NCBI GenBank assembly: GCA_029937545.1
Contig: JAPYPR010000018.1
Location: forward strand, 1-40,528
Length of the DNA: 40,528 nucleotides
Origin: Erythrobacter sp.
Lineage (GTDB): Bacteria > Pseudomonadota > Alphaproteobacteria > Sphingomonadales > Sphingomonadaceae
Direction: 5' to 3'
The notes under the pieces were generated by a model. That model was not told the DNA's origin. It searched no databases and worked only from the letters and a program-made list of their open reading frames with translations. How positions within the stretch are numbered: the stretch's first letter is position 1; every line of letters starts with the position of its first letter. Below are positions 1 to 7,294 of this stretch, piece after piece. A program made the position numbers and the translations under genes.

Positions 1-39
1 AAAGAAAGGGGTCCGTCTCCGGGGGGAGAGACGGACCCC
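1..39 (-). terminator. Rho-independent terminator after the DUF736 gene
   Basis: A perfect 12-bp inverted repeat (GGGGTCCGTCTC at 8-19, GAGACGGACCCC at 28-39) surrounds an 8-nt loop. Read on the minus strand it is followed by TTTCTTT (7-1). It lies 48 bp beyond the stop codon of the DUF736 gene and should end that transcript. Confidence 0.85.
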
Positions 40-86
40 GAGGGGGTGCAGGCGGGCGGGGAGCGGTCCCGCCCACACCGGGGAGG

Positions 87-542
87 TCAGCCGGCGAATT
101 CGGCGGTGGATTCGCCGAGGCCGTCGGCGGGAGCGCCGCTGGTGTCACCGGCGTCGCCGGCGTCGTCGCCGAAGGGCGGCAGCTCGTCCGTCTTCGCGGC
201 CAGCTGCTGCGAGACGTCGCGGCGACGGGTCGGGCGCGACCAGACCACGTTGTAGCTGCCGTCGTCCTGGCGGAAGCACGAGACCTGCAGCGGCGCAGCC
301 AGCGACGGGTCGTCGATGCGGCCGTTGAGGAACGCTTCGCCGGTGTTGTTCGAGTGGAGCTCGAAGAGCGCGCCGACCTGCACCCAGTTGCGGTTGGGGC
401 CGAGCGCGTGGACCTCGAAGCGCGGCGCCTTCGGGTTTGGGCTGTTCACCGGGCGGAGCGCGATCGTCATCGCCACGGCGAGGGTCGAGATGCGGCCCAT
501 GTAGATGCCGTTGTCGTTCTGCTTGATGGAACCGATGTTCAT
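87..542 (-). CDS. DUF736 family protein
   Basis: 151-residue protein starting MNIGSIKQNDNG. The ATG at 542 is preceded by an AGGAGA ribosome site with good spacing; an upstream in-frame ATG at 572 lacks one. Residues about 1-110 match what I know of DUF736: an N-terminal IGS..Q.DNG segment, a central RFEV/VGALFE block, and the closing DDPSL.APL...VVWSRP signature. The last ~40 residues are acidic and Gly/Ala-rich, probably a disordered tail. DUF736 genes are typical of alphaproteobacterial plasmids and often sit near conjugation or replication genes; no biochemical role is established that I know of. It is a single-gene unit with its own terminator downstream and a striking hairpin cluster upstream. 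Confidence 0.9.
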   Translation of the reverse strand: MNIGSIKQNDNGIYMGRISTLAVAMTIALRPVNSPNPKAPRFEVHALGPNRNWVQVGALFELHSNNTGEAFLNGRIDDPSLAAPLQVSCFRQDDGSYNVVWSRPTRRRDVSQQLAAKTDELPPFGDDAGDAGDTSGAPADGLGESTAEFAG

Positions 543-608
543 GGTAGTTCTCCTGGTTGGCGTCTCGGACACCCTGTCTTCGACACCTCTCTCAATCCCA
601 CTCCTCTC

Positions 609-697
609 CTCGGCCTCTTCAGGCCGAGCAGGGCGCGCCTCGCGCGCCCGTCCGGCGTCCGCGCGTCTCGCGCGGCGACGGGTCTGCCTTGGGGCAG
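609..697. repeat. Cluster of four consecutive perfect hairpins upstream of the DUF736 gene
   Basis: Four adjacent inverted repeats with very short loops: CTCGGCCT/AGGCCGAG at 609-628 (loop CTTC), GGGCGCGC/GCGCGCCC at 631-649 (loop CTC), CCGCGCG/CGCGCGG at 659-675 (loop TCT), and CTGCC/GGCAG at 684-697 (loop TTGG). They fill most of the gap between the DUF736 start (542) and the terminator of the next gene (734-757). The stems differ in sequence, so this is repeated structure rather than repeated sequence. It could be a structured 5' leader of the DUF736 mRNA or a single-strand DNA element (see findings). Confidence 0.75.
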
Positions 698-733
698 TTC
701 AGGAGTTGTCAGGGCTGATCGAAGAGGACGAAC

Positions 734-757
734 AAAAAAGGGGGCCGAAGCCCCCTT
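734..757 (-). terminator. Rho-independent terminator with UUCG loop
   Basis: On the minus strand the sequence reads AAGGGGGC-TTCG-GCCCCCTT followed by more T (stem 738-757, A-run 734-739 on the plus strand). It starts four bases after the stop codon of the 84-residue gene at 761-1015. The textbook stable tetraloop and T tract make this a confident intrinsic terminator, and it separates that gene from the DUF736 gene. Confidence 0.9.
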
Positions 758-760
758 GGA

Positions 761-1015
761 TCACTTGATGATCGCGGCGGCGTAGCCCCCGATGGTTCCA
801 GCAATGACGCTGAGCGAGATCGCGGTAACCTGCAGCCACCGAAGTGTGCCCATGTCCTTGCGCATGGATTTCAGTTCGCCGACGAGGCTGGCATTGGCTT
901 CGCTGATCTTCACGGCGATGTGTCCTTCGAGACTTTCGACCACCTTCTGGGCTTCGTCTGCACTGATCTTAGCAGAACGCAGCGCGCGGAAGAAGTCGAT
1001 TGGCATGTTCGTCAT
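761..1015 (-). CDS. Small coiled-coil protein with C-terminal membrane helix
   Basis: 84-residue protein starting MTNMPIDFFRAL. The start at 1015 is chosen because AAGGAGG lies just upstream; a longer frame reaching 1150 has no such site. Residues ~15-57 are charged and heptad-like (AKISADEAQKVVESLEGHI to ELKSMRKDMG), predicting a coiled coil, and residues ~61-84 (LQVTAISLSVIAGTIGGYAA) form one membrane helix ending almost at the C-terminus. The arrangement, soluble coiled coil then tail anchor, resembles small proteins of the DUF1640/CCDC90 type, but I cannot assign it. It is monocistronic with a strong terminator. Function unknown. Confidence 0.8.
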   Translation of the reverse strand: MTNMPIDFFRALRSAKISADEAQKVVESLEGHIAVKISEANASLVGELKSMRKDMGTLRWLQVTAISLSVIAGTIGGYAAAIIK

Positions 1016-1210
1016 GGTAACCTCCTTGATCTGACGAGGGTTCCGGCAGGACGCGCGGGACCAGGAGGTCAGGGACGCGATCGGGCGCAGCCCGTCGCGC
1101 CGCATGGCGGGCGGTGGGGGAACCGATTTTCTAAGGCGGCGGGCTCGCAAGAGACCGCGACGTGAAAATTGGGGGGACCGCCGATCCTTGACCGACGCCG
1201 GGTCCGCGCG

Positions 1211-1753
1211 TCACGCTGGGAGTGCCGGTGAGCCCTCCCCCGCCCCTGGACCGAAGCTGCCCTCGAGCAACTTGTGGCGTGCCGTCTCCAGCTGGGCGAT
1301 GCTGGCGATCCAGACCGACCGTGCGACATGGTCATCCGGAGACTGTGCGAGCTTCTCCGCAAACCTGCGGGCCCGATGGTTGATCGCTTCGGCGACCAGC
1401 AGGATCTCGTCGAAGGTGAAGCTGTGCGCGAGCGCACATCCCGACGACCGCAGCGGAAGCGTTGCGTAAGGCACGAACGGATCGGCGAGCGGCATGTAAT
1501 GCCGAACGGCTTCGTCGACGGCCTTGACGACGGTGTCCATCGGTACCCCGGCGATCATCCCGTTGTCGTCGGCCGCAGCATCGTCGAGGACGGCGAAGCT
1601 CCCGGCCTCGACAGTCACGGCGAAGGGTGTAGGCCCCGCCGTTGCCACGACGCATTCGTCTGTGACGAGAAGCACGTCTTGGGGTTCAACCTGATTGTCG
1701 CGGAGCGCGGACAGCGCCGCCGCGGAGGAAGCGAAGTGGTGGACCCGGTGCAT
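1211..1753 (-). CDS. Hypothetical protein, 180 residues
   Basis: Starts MHRVHHFASSAAALSALRDNQV; the ATG at 1753 has AAAGGA eight bases upstream. There is no signal peptide, membrane helix or motif I recognise. The N-terminal half looks like an alpha/beta domain (EPQDVLLVTDECVVATAGPTPFAVTVE, GSFAVLDD); the C-terminal ~70 residues are helical (FDEILLVAEAINHRARRFAEKL, VWIASIAQLETARHKLLE). It is separated by 183 bp from the long operon upstream, and that gap carries the palindrome TGTTCAGAACA at 1776-1786, so it probably has its own regulated promoter. Codon use resembles the neighbours. I judge it a real gene of unknown function. Confidence 0.75.
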   Translation of the reverse strand: MHRVHHFASSAAALSALRDNQVEPQDVLLVTDECVVATAGPTPFAVTVEAGSFAVLDDAAADDNGMIAGVPMDTVVKAVDEAVRHYMPLADPFVPYATLPLRSSGCALAHSFTFDEILLVAEAINHRARRFAEKLAQSPDDHVARSVWIASIAQLETARHKLLEGSFGPGAGEGSPALPA

Positions 1754-1775
1754 TGCCGTATCCTTTCGATCTGTA

Positions 1776-1791
1776 TGTTCAGAACAAATTC
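1776..1791. promoter_or_regulatory. Palindrome / near-LexA motif upstream of the 180-residue gene
   Basis: TGTTC-A-GAACA is a perfect 11-bp palindrome 22 bp upstream of the ATG at 1753. The same bases give GTTC-N7-ATTC (1777-1791), one base away from the alphaproteobacterial LexA consensus GTTC-N7-GTTC. The position is right for an operator; which protein binds is not known. Confidence 0.3.
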
Positions 1792-1936
1792 ACGATTGAC
1801 AAGAGTCCTTGTGCGACTGCGAACAGATTGTCTCAAAGCGAGGCAATCCAGTCGCTTGCGGCGGTTTACTTGTCGCTTGTGAGCTATTGCATCCGTTCCG
1901 GAGCAATCTGCCGTTCCCCCTTGCCTTTCGTCCGCG

Positions 1937-2218
1937 TCAGCTGGGGTTGCGAATGATGAATGCTCGGATCGCCGCCTGCTGGCGGTCCAGCTTGGCGGTC
2001 AGCGCACCGATGTCCGACCGATGGGCGTGCTGCAGGCGCGCCAGTGAATCTTGGTATTCGACCTCATCGGTCTTGCGCCATCCGCTGTCACCACGATGCG
2101 CCGCTGGCGAATTGGCGGAGCGTGCGGCATCGCGGCGAAGACGGTCCTGCAAGCCGTTAAGGCGCGCGCGGACAGCATCGCGGGCGGCGATCATCCGGTG
2201 ATACTCTGGTTCCTTCAC
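1937..2218 (-). CDS. Small hypothetical protein, last gene of the long operon
   Basis: 93 residues, GTG start at 2218 forming a GTGA overlap with the stop of the preceding gene, so translation is probably coupled. Strongly charged and helical (KEPEYHRMIAARDAVRARLNGLQDRLRRD, then DSLARLQHAHRSDIGALTAKLDRQQAAIRAF), likely one or two long helices or a coiled coil. No recognised family. As the final gene of a 16-gene run it would be the lowest expressed unless it has an internal promoter. Confidence 0.65.
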   Translation of the reverse strand: MKEPEYHRMIAARDAVRARLNGLQDRLRRDAARSANSPAAHRGDSGWRKTDEVEYQDSLARLQHAHRSDIGALTAKLDRQQAAIRAFIIRNPS

Positions 2219-2595
2219 GACGGCGCTCCGAGGCGCTCGAGGAGCATCACGAGGATCGAGGGCTTCTTGGCCTCTTCGAGCTTGCGGCTGTCGACGACGT
2301 GGGTGCCGCCCCGGGTGATGGCAAAGCAGTCGAAGGTGGGCGACTGCCCGCCGTTCGCGTTCGGAATCGTCGAGCCGCGATCGTGGTACTGGATGTCGAT
2401 AAACGCCGGTGGGCCGCCGGTCTCGTAGGGTCCGAAGTAGAAGGTGACGCGATTGCCGTCGCTCGTCTTGGTGGTCAGGGTGAATCCCCCGTCGGGAATG
2501 TCGATCACCTTGTGCGGAACGTCATTGAACTGTGCGAAGCCGATCGCGGTTGCGTCGGCCGCCCGCATGACGGGCAGTTCGGTGATATCGGGCAT
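2215..2595 (-). CDS. Hypothetical protein, 126 residues
   Basis: Starts MPDITELPVMRAADATAIGF; the ATG at 2595 has GGAGA eight bases upstream, 23 bp after the stop of the PP-loop gene. The middle (VIDIPDGGFTLTTKTSDGNRVTFYFGPYETGGPPAFIDIQYHD, quoted in part: FTLTTKTSDGNRVTFYF) alternates hydrophobic and polar residues and looks like a small all-beta fold; the C-terminus is helical. I do not recognise the family. A longer frame extends upstream through the PP-loop gene, but composition and ribosome site argue against it. Confidence 0.7.
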   Translation of the reverse strand: MPDITELPVMRAADATAIGFAQFNDVPHKVIDIPDGGFTLTTKTSDGNRVTFYFGPYETGGPPAFIDIQYHDRGSTIPNANGGQSPTFDCFAITRGGTHVVDSRKLEEAKKPSILVMLLERLGAPS

Positions 2596-2618
2596 GGGAC
2601 TTCTCCGTGTTGAGAGGA

Positions 2619-3770
2619 TCAGGCGGGCTTGGCGAGCATCAGCTGCTCGAAGCGGCCGCGCACGGCGCGGGCATCGCTGAAGCGATTGTCGAGGCGGTGG
2701 CGTGCCAGGATCGATGCTCGGGACGCCGCGATCCGGGTTGCCTCGTCGAGCGTCGGCAGGCGGGGTGGCCAGCCTTTGCAGAACCGCAGATCGGCGGGCA
2801 TCGCAGCCTCCAGCGCGCGGCGCTCGGCCGCGTCGCGCTTCGCGCGCTCGATATCCGCCCGCAGCGTCGTGGGGAGCAGATGCGGTGCGGTGTCGGCGAG
2901 CCATCGCGCGGGCTGAAACGAAAAGGTCGAGCGTGCCTCGAGGTCGACCAACTGCAAGAGCGCTTCGCGATTGGTCGGCGCTGAAGCCGACGCCTTGGCG
3001 TCTGCCAGGGACTGCAGCACGCAGTAGCGGCATGATAGGCGAGTGGAGCCGTAGCAGGTGTAGGCTTCGTGGAGCGGGATCCCGAGGGCGTCATGCAGCG
3101 CGAAGACCTGATCGGTCGCCCAATGGACGATCGGGTGCCACACCATCATGGCGGTGCCGTTGGCGTTCCCCGGCCTCGCGAAGCGGTCGTCGGGCTTCCA
3201 TTCCGGCGCCTTGCTGCGCGCGGCGCTCTCGTCGCGTCGGATGCCGATGATCTGGACGATCGTTTCGCCGGCGAATTCGCGTGCGAGGAAGGGCCCAAGC
3301 ACCTGCGCCTTCTGCTCTGACGTGCAGAATCGGAGTGAGGCCGAGGACCACGGACCGATGAGGTTGTAGATCTCGAGATTCTCGTAACGGGCTTTCCCGT
3401 TGGCGAAGCGCTGTTCCCAGCGGTCGATCAAGTCACCTCCGCGGCGGCGGCGAACGTGCAGCCGGATTCCCGCGCGCACGGCCAGCGCTTCGACCATATC
3501 AGGGGTGCTGTCCCATTCGGCGCGGCCGAGGTCGGCATGGACCGCTATGCGCCGGGAGCGCGGATGCCCGATGGCATCCAGCGCCAACATGGTCGCGAAC
3601 AGCGCGGCCGAGGAATCCTTGCCGCCCGAGAGGTTGAATACGGCCCAGGCACCGTCCCGCAGTGCCCGCTCGATCTCCGGCGGGAGCGCGATTGGGGGGA
3701 TTGCGCTGGCCGCGGGAAGGACGATACGGCTGACGGCGGTCACGGCGACCCTGCCGGGCATGCGAGCCAT
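2619..3770 (-). CDS. PP-loop ATPase of the PAPS-reductase/DndC-like superfamily
   Basis: 383 residues. The PP-loop SGGKDSS at residues 48-54 binds ATP in adenylating enzymes of this superfamily (PAPS reductase, ATP sulfurylase CysD, DndC, tRNA thiolases). Further family landmarks are RFCTSEQK (147-154), GIRRDES (176-182), the P-I-x-H-W block near 213-217, and a cysteine group C239/C247/C250 (CYGSTRLSCRYC) of the kind that ligates a metal or Fe-S cluster in DndC-like proteins. Family knowledge predicts nucleotide activation or sulfur transfer; the substrate is unknown. No dndB/D/E, cysteine desulfurase or cysH partner is in the window. The start overlaps the upstream gene by 31 bp; an ATG at 3761 is an alternative start. 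A second, different PP-loop protein is encoded at 7650-8612. Confidence 0.85.
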   Translation of the reverse strand: MARMPGRVAVTAVSRIVLPAASAIPPIALPPEIERALRDGAWAVFNLSGGKDSSAALFATMLALDAIGHPRSRRIAVHADLGRAEWDSTPDMVEALAVRAGIRLHVRRRRGGDLIDRWEQRFANGKARYENLEIYNLIGPWSSASLRFCTSEQKAQVLGPFLAREFAGETIVQIIGIRRDESAARSKAPEWKPDDRFARPGNANGTAMMVWHPIVHWATDQVFALHDALGIPLHEAYTCYGSTRLSCRYCVLQSLADAKASASAPTNREALLQLVDLEARSTFSFQPARWLADTAPHLLPTTLRADIERAKRDAAERRALEAAMPADLRFCKGWPPRLPTLDEATRIAASRASILARHRLDNRFSDARAVRGRFEQLMLAKPA

Positions 3771-4435
3771 TCGGGTTCGTCGTGCGCAATCGGCTTGTCG
3801 AACGCGGCGGCCTCGGCCTTGGAAAAAACGGTCGCTTCAGCCAATCGTCCGAAACCGGTTTCGTTGTTCCAGAACGACAAGCCATGCTCGGGGTCGCGCG
3901 TGGCGAGCACGAAGCCCGAACGGCCTTCGTCGGTAGGTGTGCCGTCGAGGCCGGCGCGCAGGATATCGGATGTGCTGTGGTAGCGGATCCCGGCTTGGGT
4001 GATCACGATGGCCCCACCGCCGAACTCGTCGTGGCGAAGCCGATCGCAGGTGTAGGCGTACTGGAATCCGAGCGGCAACGCGGACTTGGCGCACGCGAAC
4101 AGCAGGTTCGCGACCTGTTCGACGCCGAACTGGTCACCGGTGAAGCTCACGATCTTGGTGTCGGCCTCGGGTCCGTCCTCAATGGTGATGTCGGCGTCGA
4201 GACAGGGAAAATCCGCGTCGGGAAAGATCGTCATGACGCCGGCGAACGGGTCGGCATCACCGCCCGGGAAAGCGGTCGCGAATTCGGGGCCGAGGTCCGC
4301 CACGAAGGCGGTGGCTTCATCGCCCTCGACGCCGTTGTCGATGGCCTCGATCGCGCGCTGGACCGCGGCGATCAGGCGGGCTTCGGACGCGGTAACGGTG
4401 ACCGCGAATGCGGCCTGAAGATAGTTGTTTGCCAC
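3740..4435 (-). CDS. Hypothetical protein, 231 residues, GTG start
   Basis: The protein begins (M)ANNYLQAAFAVTVTASEA. GTG at 4435 is chosen because GGAGA lies eight bases upstream and because the only longer frame would run through the ribosome site into the previous gene. Visible landmarks are PFAGVMTIFPDADFPCLDA, the SFTGDQFGVEQVANLL block followed by FACAKSALPLGFQYAYTCD, and EFGGGAIVI near the C-terminal third, which I recall as a conserved plasmid-borne family without a known function. It is cytosolic: no signal or membrane segment. Its 3' end overlaps the PP-loop gene, indicating cotranscription. Confidence 0.75.
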   Translation of the reverse strand: MANNYLQAAFAVTVTASEARLIAAVQRAIEAIDNGVEGDEATAFVADLGPEFATAFPGGDADPFAGVMTIFPDADFPCLDADITIEDGPEADTKIVSFTGDQFGVEQVANLLFACAKSALPLGFQYAYTCDRLRHDEFGGGAIVITQAGIRYHSTSDILRAGLDGTPTDEGRSGFVLATRDPEHGLSFWNNETGFGRLAEATVFSKAEAAAFDKPIAHDEPEWLACPAGSP

Positions 4436-4454
4436 GGTGGGTCTCCGGTTGCCG

Positions 4455-4799
4455 TCAGGCGAGAAGGGGGGCGACGGCGGGGTCGATTTCGAAACCGAGC
4501 TGCCGCGCGAACTCGGCCGCACGGCGGATGGCGCCAGGCTCGACCTTCAGCGATTCGGCGACGATCTCTAGTGTGTCGCCGTCCTTCGACGGCGCCATGC
4601 TGTGCAGGTGGCCGTGCGCGGTGGTGATGGCGAACGGCCAGGTCATAGCGACCGCGACGACGCCTTCGGCGTGTACGAGCAGCGTGTCGCCGGTCTCGAT
4701 CGCCTCGTCGATCTGCGTCGCATCGTAGGCGTTGCCGGTCGTCTCGAAGGCGTGGATGCGGTGCGCGGTGAACGCGAAGCGCTCAGAGTCGGTCAGCAT
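4455..4799 (-). CDS. Hypothetical protein, 114 residues
   Basis: Starts MLTDSERFAFTAHRIHAFE; GGGAGAGG is placed just upstream of the ATG at 4799. The start lies inside the 3' end of the DUF6915-like gene (17-bp overlap). The N-terminal half reads as beta strands (DTLLVHAEGVVAVAMTWPFAI, partly quoted), the C-terminal half as a helical segment that includes LEIVAESLKVEPGAIRRAAEF, which could be a small DNA-binding-like helical pair, but no HTH is convincing. Unknown family. Confidence 0.7.
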   Translation of the reverse strand: MLTDSERFAFTAHRIHAFETTGNAYDATQIDEAIETGDTLLVHAEGVVAVAMTWPFAITTAHGHLHSMAPSKDGDTLEIVAESLKVEPGAIRRAAEFARQLGFEIDPAVAPLLA

Positions 4800-5181
4800 C
4801 GGCCTCTCCCTTCACGGTGACGGTGATGATGTCGGGGTCGAGGCCCGGCGAGCCTTGCGGATTCGCGCGGAGCATCCAGCTGGCGGGCCGTATCTCGCGG
4901 GCCCAATCGGCGAAGGAGGGGACGCGTCCGAGATCCTCGATGACGTGCTGCTCGCCGATCAGGCGGACCGGCACGATGCGGCCGTCGCTGTTGACGATCG
5001 TCTGGCCGAAGATCGTCTCCAGCATGAAGATGCCTTCGGCATGGTGACGCAGCGCACGGTGCCGGGGGTCGGCGATGATCGCCTTGGACTGGTCGAACCA
5101 GTCGTGAAGCGCCCGATAATCCTCGACCCGTCCGCCCCAGCGGCGAACCGACGACAGGCAATGGTAGTAGCAGTGCGACAT
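4783..5181 (-). CDS. DUF6915-like protein
   Basis: 132 residues, starting MSHCYYHCLSSVRRWGG with GGGAGGG upstream. The N-terminal block, including W-G-G, DYRALHDWFDQSK and RHRALRHHAEGIFMLE, is the signature I associate with DUF6915, a small conserved family found on proteobacterial plasmids and prophages. The many His residues (H3, H7, H26, H43, H46, H47) are suggestive of metal binding, but no catalytic site is established. The gene follows the DUF6878-like gene after three bases. The family name is from memory and should be confirmed by a profile search. Confidence 0.75.
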   Translation of the reverse strand: MSHCYYHCLSSVRRWGGRVEDYRALHDWFDQSKAIIADPRHRALRHHAEGIFMLETIFGQTIVNSDGRIVPVRLIGEQHVIEDLGRVPSFADWAREIRPASWMLRANPQGSPGLDPDIITVTVKGEADADRL

Positions 5182-5184
5182 CGG

Positions 5185-5646
5185 TCAGCCCTCCCATTCG
5201 TGGGTGAAGCACTCGGTCTCGGTGATCCGAACGCTGTGTTCGAGGACGGCCTTGCGCGCGGCGATGTCGATGGTGAGCTCGCCGAAGGCGCCGTCGCCGT
5301 CCTCCCAACCGTTGTGCTTCTGGGCCAGCATCTCGAGGCCGAGATCGTCGATCGCTTGGGCGAAGGTCGTGTCGACCTCGAATGCGTCGCCGCGGAAGGG
5401 AACTGACCAGGACGTGCATGGCATTTCGGGCATCGGCAGTTCCGGTGCGGTGCCATCGTGGTCCGCTGGTCCCTGCAGGACGATGCTGTGGATCTGCCCT
5501 TCGTCGCCGCACCCGTCGTAGAACACGACGATCGTGCTGATCCCGTTCAGGACCGCGACCGCGCAAACCGCCGCCAGCATCAGCGAGGGCGCATCGTCGC
5601 GCGGAGCGGTGCGAAGGCGCGCGGTGGGCTGGGTGTTGGTCGTCAT
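5185..5646 (-). CDS. DUF6878-like protein
   Basis: 153 residues; ATG at 5646 overlaps the stop of the preceding gene as ATGA. Residues ~38-55 (ISTIVVFYDGCGDEGQI) match the FxYDGxGDxGxI motif I recall for DUF6878. The C-terminal part (NGWEDGDGAFGELTIDI, then HSVRITETECFTHEWEG) is also typical. No signal peptide. Members are common in rhizobial and sphingomonad accessory DNA and have no known activity. Confidence 0.75.
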   Translation of the reverse strand: MTTNTQPTARLRTAPRDDAPSLMLAAVCAVAVLNGISTIVVFYDGCGDEGQIHSIVLQGPADHDGTAPELPMPEMPCTSWSVPFRGDAFEVDTTFAQAIDDLGLEMLAQKHNGWEDGDGAFGELTIDIAARKAVLEHSVRITETECFTHEWEG

Positions 5647-6149
5647 GCGGGTTCTCCCATGAGAGCGGCGAAGCGGACGGCCTCGTCCGGGTAAGCGCCG
5701 GAGAGGTTGCGGTGGATGGTGGCGAACGCCGGCAGGGGGAAATTCCCGCGCGCATCAGGTCGCGTGGTCTGCAGGGCGCCGAGCACGACGTCCGCGATGC
5801 TCGCCTTGTGGCAGACGGCCTCGGCGTCGTCGTAAGTGACCGGCGGCGCCATTCCGGCTTCGAGCCAGGAGCCGATGCCATCTTCGACGGCCTCGGCATA
5901 CGCTCTTGCCGGACCAAGGTCGGCGTCGTCCCCGATCACGAAGGCGAGCGTGGTGTAGGTTCCGAAATCGTGGTGATTGGGCTGCGCGGTGAGGGCGCAG
6001 CCTTCGGGCGGCGTTCCGAACAGCGCAATCAGGGCGGCGCGGTAGGCGTCGACCTCCAGGCGATTGACGGCGGCGAAATCGGGTGTGTGGCCGAGCTGGG
6101 CACAGTCTTCGTTGGCGGGGGCGCCGCCAAGGTCGATCGTGATGGGCAT
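5643..6149 (-). CDS. Hypothetical protein, 168 residues
   Basis: Starts MPITIDLGGAPANEDCAQLG; CAGGAGA lies ten bases upstream of the ATG at 6149. The body is a mixed alpha/beta sequence with NHHDFGTYTTLAFVI in the centre and a C-terminal half rich in small hydrophobic helices ending in NLSGAYPDEAVRFAALMGE. I do not recognise the family. It is separated by 52 bp from the upstream gene; that gap begins with a polypurine tract directly after the upstream stop (see findings). Confidence 0.7.
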   Translation of the reverse strand: MPITIDLGGAPANEDCAQLGHTPDFAAVNRLEVDAYRAALIALFGTPPEGCALTAQPNHHDFGTYTTLAFVIGDDADLGPARAYAEAVEDGIGSWLEAGMAPPVTYDDAEAVCHKASIADVVLGALQTTRPDARGNFPLPAFATIHRNLSGAYPDEAVRFAALMGEPA

Positions 6150-6201
6150 GGGGGGTCTCCTGCGATCCTCCTCTGGATCGTCGGACCAATCCCCCTCCCC
6201 T

Positions 6202-7071
6202 TCAGTCCTTCGGTTCGCTCGGTCGTGGCTGGGCGGGTTCGCCGCGGATCAGGAGGCGTTTCGCTTCGGCCTGGCCGGGCGAATCCTGCTGGGCGAGCGT
6301 CTTGAGCCGGTCGGTCTCGAGCGCGGCAGCGAGGTCTGCAGGGACGTCACAGAAAGGCTCGATGAGGGCGATCGCGGAGCGGGGTGTTGGAAGTTCGCCC
6401 GGAAAAGTGCCCTGCCAGAGGAAAGCGTCTTCCTCGCCGTCGGCATCAGTTTCGAACACTTGGGCGAAGAATGTTTCGAGCGGGCGGTCGTAACCGACGA
6501 CGGCGCGCACGGCACGGCGCTCGCCGTCTTTGATCGGGATGTCGCGTCGGCTCATGGTAATCCGCCCTCCTGTGGCAATGTTGTACGTCGCCAGCGCGAT
6601 CGTGTCTTGTGCTTCGCTTTCGGCATCCGACCAGCGGACCAGAAACGCGCTGACATAGCGGCGCTGATTGGGCTTCAGGTCTTCGTGGAGCAGTTCGTCG
6701 GCGGACAGCTCGGGCAAGCCTTCCTCCTTGAGGAATGCCGCATATTCCTCCGTGAGTGCGCCGATCGAACGTCGACCGTATTCCGCCGTCCACAGGGCAG
6801 CGTCGATCGTGTCAGGGAAGGACCGCGCGCCGCCGTCGTCAGAGCGGCGCTCGAACAGGAGACTGCCGCCGTCACCATCCCAGTTGGCGGGGTGGACCCC
6901 GATATGCCAGTTGTCGCTCGCCGGAAGTCCGCCGCCATCGAGGCAGGTGACGTGAACGCCGGTTCCGCTGGCGAAGTAGCGGGAGAGCATCTGCGCGCCG
7001 CCGCCGATGGTCTCGATGTCGAGCCCGTAGCGTTCGGCGAGTTCGCGGTAGGTTCCTGCAGGGTCAGTCAT
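6202..7071 (-). CDS. Hypothetical protein, 289 residues
   Basis: Starts MTDPAGTYRELAERYGLDIE; the start at 7071 lies within the last codons of the 76-residue gene (8-bp overlap). Two parts are visible: an N-terminal ~130 residues with Trp-rich strands (NWHIGVHPANWDGDGG, FERRSDDGGARSF) and a C-terminal part with MSRRDIPIKDGERRAVRAVV and LETFFAQVFETDADGEEDAF. No catalytic motif, signal or membrane helix was found. The codon pattern and the overlaps support a real gene; function unknown. Confidence 0.7.
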   Translation of the reverse strand: MTDPAGTYRELAERYGLDIETIGGGAQMLSRYFASGTGVHVTCLDGGGLPASDNWHIGVHPANWDGDGGSLLFERRSDDGGARSFPDTIDAALWTAEYGRRSIGALTEEYAAFLKEEGLPELSADELLHEDLKPNQRRYVSAFLVRWSDAESEAQDTIALATYNIATGGRITMSRRDIPIKDGERRAVRAVVGYDRPLETFFAQVFETDADGEEDAFLWQGTFPGELPTPRSAIALIEPFCDVPADLAAALETDRLKTLAQQDSPGQAEAKRLLIRGEPAQPRPSEPKD

Positions 7072-7294
7072 GGATCTGTCCGATCGTGGTCTGGGCCGAT
7101 TTCTCGGTCGTGCGATTGCGCCGGTGCAGCGCGTGGCGCTGCGCACCTTCGGCGCTGGTGAGGGCGAGGCGGATCCGCGCGAGTGTTCGCGGCGAGCCGG
7201 CCTTGCGGGCGTGGTCGCGTGCGATGCGGAGTGCGGCGATCGTCGCGGCCGCTGCATCGGCCTCGGCTTGCGTGGCGGGGCGGAGCGGGCGCAT
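7064..7294 (-). CDS. Small basic protein, 76 residues
   Basis: Starts MRPLRPATQAEADAAAATIA; the ATG at 7294 shares a base with the stop of the DUF3768 gene (TGATG). Very Arg/Ala-rich and helical, with SPRTLARIRLALTSAEGAQRH and several HRR/RNR groups, so it is likely to bind nucleic acid, although no defined domain is visible. Sandwiched between overlapping genes on both sides, it is almost certainly translated. Confidence 0.7.
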   Translation of the reverse strand: MRPLRPATQAEADAAAATIAALRIARDHARKAGSPRTLARIRLALTSAEGAQRHALHRRNRTTEKSAQTTIGQIHD

